NCBI RefSeq assembly: GCF_042650885.1
Contig: NZ_JBHSBU010000001.1
Coordinates: 1,798,001-1,862,000, forward strand
Length of the DNA: 64,000 bases
Source: Chitinimonas_A lacunae
GTDB lineage: Bacteria > Pseudomonadota > Gammaproteobacteria > Burkholderiales > Chitinimonadaceae
Direction: 5' to 3'
In this document: positions 45,678 to 53,429 of the stretch, piece after piece
Numbering within the stretch: the stretch's first letter is position 1
How the letters are laid out: every line of letters starts with the position of its first letter
Notes under the pieces: generated by a model
The model's input: only the letters and a program-made list of their open reading frames with translations
What the model was told of the DNA's origin: nothing
Databases searched by the model: none
Program-made: the position numbers and the translations under genes

Positions 45678-46643
45678 TCAGCGTTCTTCGAACGCCTGGG
45701 TGAACAGTTTGACGGTTTGCAGTGGCACCGGTCCGATGGCGGTGACACGCCAGGTGCCGGTCTGTCGGGCAAAGAAACTGATATTGCCGCGTTTTTTCAG
45801 ATCGATCGGCACGGTAACGGCCGCATTGCTGGCCGGTTCGATAAATACCGACACTTCGGCCAGGCCGTCGCTGTAGAGATAGTGGGCAGCGGGCACCGCC
45901 CCGCCCAGCAGGCGGCTGCGCGCTTCCTTGATCAGGCGAAAGCCCTGCGGCAGACGGCGCGCTTCAAGACCGACTTCGATATTGGGCCCCGCCACCTCGC
46001 GTTTGGCGGCATCGACCGGACCCCGCACGCCGTAGACAGGCTTGAGCAGTTTTTTATCAGCGACAGTAAATTCGAGTTGGGTAAAGGCGGCCTGCTCGAT
46101 CGGCTCGCCACGCTCAGGGCTATAGCGCACCGATTTCAGCATCAGGCCGTGGCCCGGTTCGATACACAGTTTATGGGGATGGCGCAGACCATCTTTGGGT
46201 TCGAGCCAGACAGCCTGGCATTCGTAGCCGGCGACCCGTTCATTGTCGAGCCGGACGAAGTTGTAGTTGGCGAGCACATCGGCGATCTGGTCGGGTGCAA
46301 TGCCAGGAAACCACTTGTTCGCCTTTTGTCGATCGAAGAAGGTGGAGTGCTTATTGGGGACGTTCATCACCACCATTTCGCTGTTGCGAATGTATTCGCG
46401 TGGCATCCCGTCGAGCGACTCGCGCCGCTCCTGCTCCCCGGAAGCGTCAAACAGATGGACCAGGCGCAGGGTCTCCATGGTCTGGGCTTCCTGGTACAGA
46501 TAGACGCCGCTGTAATTGAGCATGCGCGCGGCGAAATTCATCTTTCGCATCAGGCCGGCTGCATCGGCGGCCGTCATCTGTTCGGCCGCCTGGGCGGTGA
46601 CGGCCAGCAGCAGCAAGCCAAGGAGGCTCCAGCGCAACTTCAT
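45678..46643 (-). CDS. rseB: Sigma-E factor regulatory protein RseB/MucB
   Basis: 321 residues with a clear signal peptide (LLGLLLLAVTAQAAEQ). The large N-terminal domain (NYSGVYLYQEAQTMETLRLVHLFD) and the C-terminal domain (LPQGFRLIKEARSRL...YLYSDGLAEVSVFIE) follow the MucB layout. In the periplasm it binds RseA and shields it from DegS-type cleavage until lipoprotein or LPS signals arrive. Confidence 0.95.
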   Translation of the reverse strand: MKLRWSLLGLLLLAVTAQAAEQMTAADAAGLMRKMNFAARMLNYSGVYLYQEAQTMETLRLVHLFDASGEQERRESLDGMPREYIRNSEMVVMNVPNKHSTFFDRQKANKWFPGIAPDQIADVLANYNFVRLDNERVAGYECQAVWLEPKDGLRHPHKLCIEPGHGLMLKSVRYSPERGEPIEQAAFTQLEFTVADKKLLKPVYGVRGPVDAAKREVAGPNIEVGLEARRLPQGFRLIKEARSRLLGGAVPAAHYLYSDGLAEVSVFIEPASNAAVTVPIDLKKRGNISFFARQTGTWRVTAIGPVPLQTVKLFTQAFEER

Positions 46644-46671
46644 AGGGCGATTTGGTCTGATCTGGGAGAGG

Positions 46672-47193
46672 TCAATGGGTCATTGCCGGGCGAGACCGCA
46701 TCCGCTCTGCTTCCTGACCCGTCAGGATCACGGGGCGATGCAGAACGGTAGTGCTGCCTACCAGGGACTGGTGAGCGGCCAGATAAGGATTGTCGACGGC
46801 TTCGCGCAGCACAGGGGTAGCGACCGGGGCATTGGCCGATACGATGGTTTCGGCATCATGGCTCAGGGCGGGACGACCCACATACCAGGCGGTGGCACTG
46901 ACAAATGCGACCGAGGCGGCCATCGACAGGGCAACCCAGCGACGCCGTGGCAATTGGCGCCGCCGCTTGATGGCTGCCGGGGCGATCACGATCGGTTCGG
47001 CATCGAGCCTGGCCGAGAAGCGTTCCATAAAGTCGGACGACAGGACGGAATGCTGGTTCAAGGCATCGCCGATCAGGTGACAGGTATCCCAGTCGCGGCT
47101 GTCCTCTTCATCGAGCGCGGACAACAGTGCGTCCAGCTCGTGGTCGTCCAGCTCGCCATCGATCATAGCGGAGAGTTTTTCTTGCATCGTCAT
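46672..47193 (-). CDS. rseA: Anti-sigma-E factor RseA
   Basis: 173 residues. The N-terminal EKLSAMIDGELDDHELDALLSAL is the sigma-binding helix region. One membrane segment (WVALSMAASVAFVSATAWYVG) leads to a periplasmic tail. Lies 11 bp from the rpoE stop. GGTGGA abuts the ATG at 47193, so the in-frame ATG at 47187 is probably the one used. Confidence 0.92.
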   Translation of the reverse strand: MTMQEKLSAMIDGELDDHELDALLSALDEEDSRDWDTCHLIGDALNQHSVLSSDFMERFSARLDAEPIVIAPAAIKRRRQLPRRRWVALSMAASVAFVSATAWYVGRPALSHDAETIVSANAPVATPVLREAVDNPYLAAHQSLVGSTTVLHRPVILTGQEAERMRSRPAMTH

Positions 47194-47203
47194 TCCACCC
47201 GAG

Positions 47204-47983
47204 TTACCAGCGCCGATCCTTGCCGGCGGTATCGATCAAGGGCCGCAGTTTGGCAGCGATCGCTTCGCGGGCACGGAAAATCCGCGAGCGCACTGTGCCG
47301 ATAGGACAGTTCATCACTGAGGCGATGTCCTCGTAGGACAGCCCTTCCATTTCCCTAAGCGTAATCGCCGTGCGCAGTTCTTCCGGCAGGGCTTCGACCG
47401 CCTGATTGACCGTGGTGACGATCTGGCGGTTCATTAATTCGGTTTCCGGCGTATTGAGGTCGGGCAGCTGGGCTGCCGTATCGAGGGTTTCGCCGTCTTC
47501 ATCCTCGTATTCGGTCGAGAGCAGCGGCCGGCGGCCCAATGAGGCCAGGTAGTTCTTGGCTGTGTTGATCGCGATCCGGTACAGCCAGGTGTAGAAGGCG
47601 CTCTCGCCACGGAACGAAGGCAGTGCCCGGTAGGCCTTGATAAACGCCTCCTGGGTCACATCTTCGATTTCGGCCTGGTCGCGGATCATGCGCGACAGCA
47701 GGCGGCCGATTTTACGATGGTATTTGGTCACCAGGAGCTCGAAGGCCTTTTTATCGCCTCGCTGCACTCGCAGCACCAGCTCCTGATCGATATCCCGCTC
47801 GCTCGCCATTTTCTTTTCTACCGCTACGACGGGGGTTTCAGCCACCGTCGCCGAAGCCTGCTGGACTTCAGTGATAGGGCGACGCTTGTCGTGGTCGATT
47901 GCTTTGCTTTGCTCGGGCGCGCGCTTGCGCTCCAGCTCCCAGGATTCGAGCAAGCTCGACGGACGCAGTGTAATCGTTTCCAT
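47204..47983 (-). CDS. rpoE: RNA polymerase sigma-E factor with N-terminal extension
   Basis: 259 residues as called. Region 2 is visible in DQELVLRVQRGDKKAFELLVTKYHRKI and QEAFIKAYRALPSFRGESAFYTWLYRIAINTAKNYL. Region 4 is EALPEELRTAITLREMEGLSYEDIASVMNCPIGTVRSRIFRAREAI. The usual RpoE begins near MASERDIDQE (ATG at 47809), but the ATG at 47983 has GAGAGG about 11 nt upstream and a sigma-E-type promoter correctly placed before it, so a 58-residue basic extension may be real. It directs the envelope-stress regulon. Confidence 0.93.
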   Translation of the reverse strand: METITLRPSSLLESWELERKRAPEQSKAIDHDKRRPITEVQQASATVAETPVVAVEKKMASERDIDQELVLRVQRGDKKAFELLVTKYHRKIGRLLSRMIRDQAEIEDVTQEAFIKAYRALPSFRGESAFYTWLYRIAINTAKNYLASLGRRPLLSTEYEDEDGETLDTAAQLPDLNTPETELMNRQIVTTVNQAVEALPEELRTAITLREMEGLSYEDIASVMNCPIGTVRSRIFRAREAIAAKLRPLIDTAGKDRRW

Positions 47984-48033
47984 CGGTTTACGGGCCTCTC
48001 TCTTGCTATTTTATTCCCTCGCGGGCACAGACC

Positions 48034-48062
48034 TTTGACCCCACCCCCCGCCAATAAGTTCC
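48034..48062 (-). promoter_or_regulatory. Sigma-E-type promoter of the rpoE operon
   Basis: On the minus strand GGAACTT (48056-48062) is followed after 17 nt by TCAAA (48034-48038). This matches the sigma-E consensus and implies that rpoE activates its own operon. It lies about 50 bp before the ATG at 47983. Confidence 0.7.
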
Positions 48063-48181
48063 ATCGATTCGGCATAACATTTCTTGCTGTGCTGCCAGCC
48101 CCGCTGGCGCTGCCGTCGAGCCCGAGCGGACGCTCTGCTATAGTGCTTCCCTTGTTCGATTGCTCCAGAAACCGGATCGCC

Positions 48182-49762
48182 ATGCGTCATTTCGATGTGC
48201 TCGTCGTCGGCAGCGGACTCGCCGGCATGACCCTCGCCCTCCATCTTGCCAACCACAGCCGGGTCGGACTGGTGACAAAGCGCGCCCTGAGCGACGGCGC
48301 CAGCCAGTGGGCCCAGGGGGGTATCGCTGCCGTACTCGATCGCGAGGACAGCCTCGCCGCCCATGTCGAAGACACCCTGATCGCCGGCGCCGGTCTGTGC
48401 GATGAAGCCGTTACCCGGCATATCCTGGGCCACGCTGCCGCCGCCATCGACTGGCTGGTCGAACAGGGTGTGCCGTTCACCCCGGACGTCGCGCATGAAA
48501 CCGGTTTCCATCTGACCCGTGAAGGCGGCCATTCACATCGCCGCATCATCCATGCCGCCGACGCCACCGGGGCGGCGGTGGTGACGACCCTGGCCGACAA
48601 AGTGCTGAACCACCCCAATATCACCGTTCTGCAAGATCATATCGCGGTCGATCTGATCGTCGGTGCCAAAGTCGGCCGGCCCGAGGCCGGTTGCCTGGGC
48701 GCTTATGTGCTCGACCGCCAGGCCGACCGGGTCATCACCCTGTCGGCCAGCCATACCGTGCTGGCCTGTGGCGGCGCCGGCAAGGTCTATCTCTATACCA
48801 CCAACCCTGACACCGCCACCGGCGATGGGATCGCCATGGGCTGGCGGGCGGGCTGCCGGGTGGCGAATATGGAATTCATCCAGTTCCACCCGACCTGCCT
48901 CTACCACCCCTATGCCAAGTCCTTCCTGATTTCGGAAGCGGTGCGCGGTGAAGGCGGCTTGCTGCGTCTGCCCGACGGCACCCGCTTTATGCCGCAGCAT
49001 GATCCGCGTGCCGAGCTGGCGCCGCGCGATGTGGTGGCGCGCGCCATCGACTTCGAGATGAAAAAGCATGGCCTCGATTGCGTCCATCTCGATATCTCGC
49101 ACCAATCGGCCGAGTTTATCCGCCACCATTTCCCCACTATCCATCAGCGCTGCCTGGAACTGGGCATCGATATCACGCGCGAGCCGATTCCGGTCGTGCC
49201 GGCGGCCCATTACACCTGCGGCGGTCTGGTGACCGATCTGAACGGCCGCACCGACCTGCCCCATCTCTATGCCATCGGCGAGACCGGCTGTACCGGGCTC
49301 CATGGCGCCAACCGATTGGCCAGCAATTCGCTGCTCGAATGCCTGGTCCTTGCCCGCGCCGCGGCCGAGACGATTGCCGCAGCGCCGGCCCGGCACGCCG
49401 AGTCGCTGCCCGAATGGGACGAGAGCCGAGTGGTCGATGCCGATGAGCAGGTGGTGATTTCGCACAACTGGGACGAATTGCGCCGCTTCATGTGGGACTA
49501 CGTCGGCATTGTACGGACCGACAAGCGCCTCCAGCGCGCAGCCAACCGAATCGAACTGCTCAAGCGCGAGATCGAAGAGTATTACGCCCATTTCCGCGTC
49601 AGCCACGATCTGATCGAGCTGCGCAATCTGGTCGATACGGCCGAGCTGATCGTGCGTTCGGCCCAGCAGCGCCATGAGAGCCGGGGTCTGCATTACAGCC
49701 GTGACTATCCCGATCTGCTGCCGCAGGCGCTGCCGACCATTCTGGCTGGGCGCAGCCGCTGA
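48182..49762 (+). CDS. nadB: L-aspartate oxidase
   Basis: 526 residues from the ATG at 48182; the frame is open further upstream, but that part antisenses rpoE. The FAD-binding motif VLVVGSGLAGMTLALHLA opens the protein; AQGGIAAV and the C-terminal IGETGCTGLHGANRLASNSLLECLV are family signatures. It oxidises aspartate to iminoaspartate for NAD synthesis. Divergence from rpoE is the same arrangement as in E. coli. Confidence 0.96.
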   Translation: MRHFDVLVVGSGLAGMTLALHLANHSRVGLVTKRALSDGASQWAQGGIAAVLDREDSLAAHVEDTLIAGAGLCDEAVTRHILGHAAAAIDWLVEQGVPFTPDVAHETGFHLTREGGHSHRRIIHAADATGAAVVTTLADKVLNHPNITVLQDHIAVDLIVGAKVGRPEAGCLGAYVLDRQADRVITLSASHTVLACGGAGKVYLYTTNPDTATGDGIAMGWRAGCRVANMEFIQFHPTCLYHPYAKSFLISEAVRGEGGLLRLPDGTRFMPQHDPRAELAPRDVVARAIDFEMKKHGLDCVHLDISHQSAEFIRHHFPTIHQRCLELGIDITREPIPVVPAAHYTCGGLVTDLNGRTDLPHLYAIGETGCTGLHGANRLASNSLLECLVLARAAAETIAAAPARHAESLPEWDESRVVDADEQVVISHNWDELRRFMWDYVGIVRTDKRLQRAANRIELLKREIEEYYAHFRVSHDLIELRNLVDTAELIVRSAQQRHESRGLHYSRDYPDLLPQALPTILAGRSR

Positions 49763-49769
49763 GCTCATG

Positions 49770-49794
49770 CTGGATGGGTAGCTTACCCATCCAG
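49770..49794 (+). terminator. Hairpin after nadB
   Basis: CTGGATGGGTA and TACCCATCCAG pair perfectly across a 3-nt loop, starting 7 bp after the nadB stop. No T-run follows directly. Confidence 0.55.
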
Positions 49795-49984
49795 TATCAA
49801 TCATTTATTTATCCAATTTTCCCGCACTGTGTCTTGCAGACATATTTCCTGATTTTTTATTAGTGTATTTCTGTCCAGAGCAGAGTCGCCGCCAAGCCTA
49901 GTCGGGTGCCAAGCGTCTGGGTTTTGCGATCTGTACACGCCGACTCCAACTCGGCCGGACAGGCGCTACAGCATTTCGCTGTAG

Positions 49985-50075
49985 ATCGTCGGCACCGCCA
50001 AGTCTGGTTGAGCGCCATGTACCTGCACCCTGAGGGCCGGACACGCTGACCCCCAATGGCCTGGAAATGCGCTAG
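49985..50075 (-). repeat. Dispersed intergenic repeat, reverse copy
   Basis: The reverse complement reads GCGCATTTCCAGGCCATTGG, then GGTCAGCGTGTCCGGCCCT and GGCGCTCAACCAGACTTGGC. The same order and near-identical words occur at 32970-33053. The rest of the 385-bp gap between nadB and the next gene (49795-49984) shows no gene; parts are GC-rich and may be a further decayed copy. Confidence 0.55.
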
Positions 50076-50096
50076 CGTCTCCCCCACCCAGCAAAA

Positions 50097-50125
50097 ACGG
50101 CGACGGGGCCATACCCCGTCGCCGT
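50097..50125 (-). terminator. Rho-independent terminator of the first TonB receptor gene
   Basis: ACGGCGACGGGG and CCCCGTCGCCGT pair across a 5-nt loop; on the minus strand the stem is followed by TTTTGC. It lies 22 bp past the receptor stop. Confidence 0.85.
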
Positions 50126-50147
50126 CAATGGCGGATGCCAGGTCAGC

Positions 50148-52853
50148 TTAGAACTTGAAGGTCACGTTGCCGTAGAAGGTACGGCCGCGGGCGTCGCTGT
50201 AGCGGTTGTCAAAGCCCAGCTGTTGACCACCCTCGCTCTTGATCGACAGCGGCGGATCGCGATCGAACACATTGAGGATGCCCAGGGTCAGGCTCAGGTT
50301 CTTCATCGCCTGGAAGCGGGTCTGCCAATCGGTGGTCAGATCGGCGTGGACACGGCGGACCACATTGACGACCCGACCGGTCGGCCGGTCGTTCACGCCG
50401 AGTTCCTCGACGTTCTGCGGCTGATCCCAGTAGCGCGACTTGTAGTTCAGACCCAGGGTATGAGCCCAGGCGCCGTGCTCCAGCGTGGTGGACAGCTTGG
50501 CTTGCCAGCGGAAGGTGACGGCACCGTCGCTGTAGCGGCCGAGGTTGGAGTAGTACTCATCGCCGCCCGGACGCTGGAAGTCGTTCTTCAGCATATAGGT
50601 ACCGGCCAGGGCGGTGACCAGCCGGCCGATCGGCAGCTTGGTGCCGACGCGGCCATCGAAGTCGATACCACGGGTACGCTGTTCGCCCAGGTTGGTGTTG
50701 AGCAGCGACACCGCCAGCTTCTGCTGGCCGAGCAGCGGATCGTTGTACAGCGAGAAGAACTGGCGATAGCGGACCGGATCGCCGAACACCACGTCTTCGG
50801 TCAGCTGGCCGATGGTGTCGCGCAGTACCACATTCCAGATATCCATACCGAACGAGACCTCGTTGCTCGGCTCGATCCGGAAGCCGAATGCCCATTGACG
50901 CGACTTCTCGGGCTTCAGATCGGGGTTGCCGCCGGCAAACTGGTCGTATTGCACTTCGCCGGCCGGGCAGTACTGCGACAGCGGGTCGTTGCGGCCGAAC
51001 GGACAGGCATAGGGCGAACCGGTCACACCGTAGGATTGCAGAATCGGTGCAGTCTGTGGGACCGAAGGAGCGCGGAAGCCCGAGCCGATCGAGCCGCGCA
51101 GCAGCATCGAACGCGACGGCTGGTAGCGGGCAGCCAGCTTGTAGTTGGTGGTGCTGCCAAAGTCGGAATAGCGGTCATGGCGCAGCGCAGCGGTCAGTTC
51201 GAGGTCTTTCATGACCGGCAGGGCCAGTTCGCCGAAGGCGCCCCAGGCATGGCGCTTGACCAGGAAGGCCACTTCGCTCGACGAGTCGCCGACGATAAAG
51301 TTGCCGACACCACGGGCCATGGCGCTGGGCCGGTAGTCGGTCGATTCACGCCGGTAGTCGATACCGGCGCCCAGCATGGCCGCACCACCGCCGAGCTGGA
51401 ACAGTTCGCCCGAAGCGTGGAAATCGACAAAGTCGAGCTTGGAGGTCGCGGCCTTGAACAGACCCCGGTTCTGAGCGTTGCGGATCAGGCTCATGCCCTC
51501 GTTGGACTGTTGGCCGATGCCAACAAACGGGTTGAGCTTGCCCGAATTGAGCGCTGCCAGCAGTTCGTTGCCCTTGAGCCAGCCGTCTTCGTGGGTTTCG
51601 GTCCAATCGTTGACCGAGTGGGTGTAAGCGGTCTCATAGTCCCAGCCGCCGATCAGACCCTTCATGCCGACCGTGACGTGCTTGGCCTCGGTCTCGTTGT
51701 TATTGGTGCGATGACCGGCATCGTAGAGGCGCCAGTGGGCGGTGACGTTGCCGGTGGCGCCGGCATCACGGGCGTAGTGGTAGAACGGAGAAGTGGTCGG
51801 AATCGGCACATCGCCCACCGACGGGGCGATCCGCGAAGTCAGCTCGAAGCGCGACCAGATCAGGTCGGCAAACAGCGTATGGTTGGCGCCCAGGGTCTTG
51901 CTGACCGAGACCAGCGCATTGTCGCGCTTCGATTCGGGCAGGATTTCAACCGAGCTGATGTAATCGAAATAGCAGGAGACATACTGCTTATTGGTGGTCG
52001 GATCGATATCGGTAACGGCCAGATGGTTGGCCGGACACTGGCCGTTGGCCTTGTAGTAGGGGCTGACCAGATAGCCATCGACCGCGATATTGGCCGGAAT
52101 GCCGCGCGGCGAGCCGTTGAAGAACTGGTAGCGTTTGCCGCCGTAGGAGAAATTGATCAGGCCGGTCTTGGCAAAGTCGCGGTCGCCCGATTTGAGCAGC
52201 TTCTGCTCGTCGTGGCTGTAGGACAGCAGCACATTGAAGCCGTCGCTCGACAGGTCGCCAAAGCCCTTGGTGATATTGAAGCGGGCCTCTTCGCCACCAC
52301 CATCCTGCGGCTTGATATAGCTGCCGAACACTTCGCCTTCGGTCTGCTTCTTGCGCAGGATGAAATTGATCACGCCGGCCACCGCATCGGAACCGTACAG
52401 GGCCGAGGCGCCGTCGGACAGCACTTCGATCCGCTCGATGGTGGCCAGCGGCAGGGTGTTGAGGTCGATACCGGCGCCGGCGCCGGTGATGGTCTGGCCG
52501 GCCCAGCTGGCGACGCGGCGGCCATTGACCAGCACCAGGGTGCGCGATTCGCCGATATTGTGCAGCGAGGCACCGGCAAAGCCGCCACCGCCACCACCGA
52601 CTGCCTCGGACGACGCCGTGAAGCCCTGGATCGCCGGCAGTTTCTGTAGCAGTTCGGCCGCCGAGGTCGCACCGGTCTTCTGGATTTCGTCGCGGCGGAA
52701 CACCTGCACCGGCAGCGCGCCTTCCTTGGCAATCCGCTTGATACTGGTACCGGTCACTTCGATCTTCTCGGCCTGCTGTACCTCTTCGGCCCAGGCATTG
52801 GCACCGACACAGCCGATGGCCGCGATGGCCAGCGCAACTCGCTTCAATTTCAT
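50148..52853 (-). CDS. TonB-dependent outer-membrane receptor
   Basis: 901 residues from the ATG at 52853 (GGGGAG 6-7 nt upstream); the 65 codons before it are open but lack a signal sequence. Signal peptide: KLKRVALAIAAIGCVGANAWAEE. TonB-box-like KIEVTGTSIKR, then a plug with TSAAELLQKLPAIQGF, LVLVNGRRVASWAGQ and LPLATIERIEVLSDGASALYGSDAVAGVINFI. A Gly-rich GGGGGGF stretch lies in the plug. The barrel ends in NVTFKF. The long barrel and absence of nearby synthesis genes suggest a peptide or carbohydrate substrate, not a self-made siderophore. Paralogue of the next receptor. Confidence 0.92.
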   Translation of the reverse strand: MKLKRVALAIAAIGCVGANAWAEEVQQAEKIEVTGTSIKRIAKEGALPVQVFRRDEIQKTGATSAAELLQKLPAIQGFTASSEAVGGGGGGFAGASLHNIGESRTLVLVNGRRVASWAGQTITGAGAGIDLNTLPLATIERIEVLSDGASALYGSDAVAGVINFILRKKQTEGEVFGSYIKPQDGGGEEARFNITKGFGDLSSDGFNVLLSYSHDEQKLLKSGDRDFAKTGLINFSYGGKRYQFFNGSPRGIPANIAVDGYLVSPYYKANGQCPANHLAVTDIDPTTNKQYVSCYFDYISSVEILPESKRDNALVSVSKTLGANHTLFADLIWSRFELTSRIAPSVGDVPIPTTSPFYHYARDAGATGNVTAHWRLYDAGHRTNNNETEAKHVTVGMKGLIGGWDYETAYTHSVNDWTETHEDGWLKGNELLAALNSGKLNPFVGIGQQSNEGMSLIRNAQNRGLFKAATSKLDFVDFHASGELFQLGGGAAMLGAGIDYRRESTDYRPSAMARGVGNFIVGDSSSEVAFLVKRHAWGAFGELALPVMKDLELTAALRHDRYSDFGSTTNYKLAARYQPSRSMLLRGSIGSGFRAPSVPQTAPILQSYGVTGSPYACPFGRNDPLSQYCPAGEVQYDQFAGGNPDLKPEKSRQWAFGFRIEPSNEVSFGMDIWNVVLRDTIGQLTEDVVFGDPVRYRQFFSLYNDPLLGQQKLAVSLLNTNLGEQRTRGIDFDGRVGTKLPIGRLVTALAGTYMLKNDFQRPGGDEYYSNLGRYSDGAVTFRWQAKLSTTLEHGAWAHTLGLNYKSRYWDQPQNVEELGVNDRPTGRVVNVVRRVHADLTTDWQTRFQAMKNLSLTLGILNVFDRDPPLSIKSEGGQQLGFDNRYSDARGRTFYGNVTFKF

Positions 52854-53355
52854 TGATGTTCTCCCCTGCTGAAACGATTGGTTTGCGGAAGGCCCGTCTC
52901 CCGGCGGACCCACCGCGCGACGGCCGGAAAGGGCGACTAAGGTCGTCTGGCGTTTTCCGGTCGGATGCAAGCGATCATAGAAGGCAGCACCAAGGTGCAG
53001 CAATGAAGGTGTGCGCATTTGCCGCACGGCCCTGAAACCTGTATTCAATATGCAACATACAGCCTGGCAGACCTGTTGGTATCGTGCAGTTATCCCGCCT
53101 GAGGGCCTGGCTTCCCCTTGTGGCTCCGATCGGACGGCGAGACGACACCAAATACACCGTTATTGAATTTTTGTTTAAAAACACAAATACAATACTTCAT
53201 GTCTTGCACAAATATTTCACATTTTTTTATTTTCCCTCCACAACTCCAGACATCGAGCACTCATCGCTGCTCACCTCCCCCGGCCCTCCGTCTTGCCGAC
53301 CCAGCAGGTCAGCAGTGTTGCAAATAGATAACACCTTATCTGGCTCCCATAGCAA
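52854..53355. other. AT-rich gap between the two TonB receptor genes
   Basis: No gene is supported. The part 53150-53260 is strongly AT-rich and probably holds the promoter region of the 901-residue receptor. Words such as TTGTATTT before a T-run on the minus strand recur upstream of the other receptor near 56300. Short open frames here overlap AT-rich DNA and have no signature. Confidence 0.5.
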
Positions 53356-53384
53356 AAACGCCACCCTGCAACAGGGTGGCGTTT
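53356..53384 (-). terminator. Rho-independent terminator of the second TonB receptor gene
   Basis: AAACGCCACCCTG and CAGGGTGGCGTTT pair across a 3-nt loop; on the minus strand the stem runs into TTTTTGC. Located 46 bp past the receptor stop. Confidence 0.88.
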
Positions 53385-53429
53385 CTGTGTGAGTCCGGGC
53401 GAGAGCCCGACGCCGATCAAGCCGTTCGA

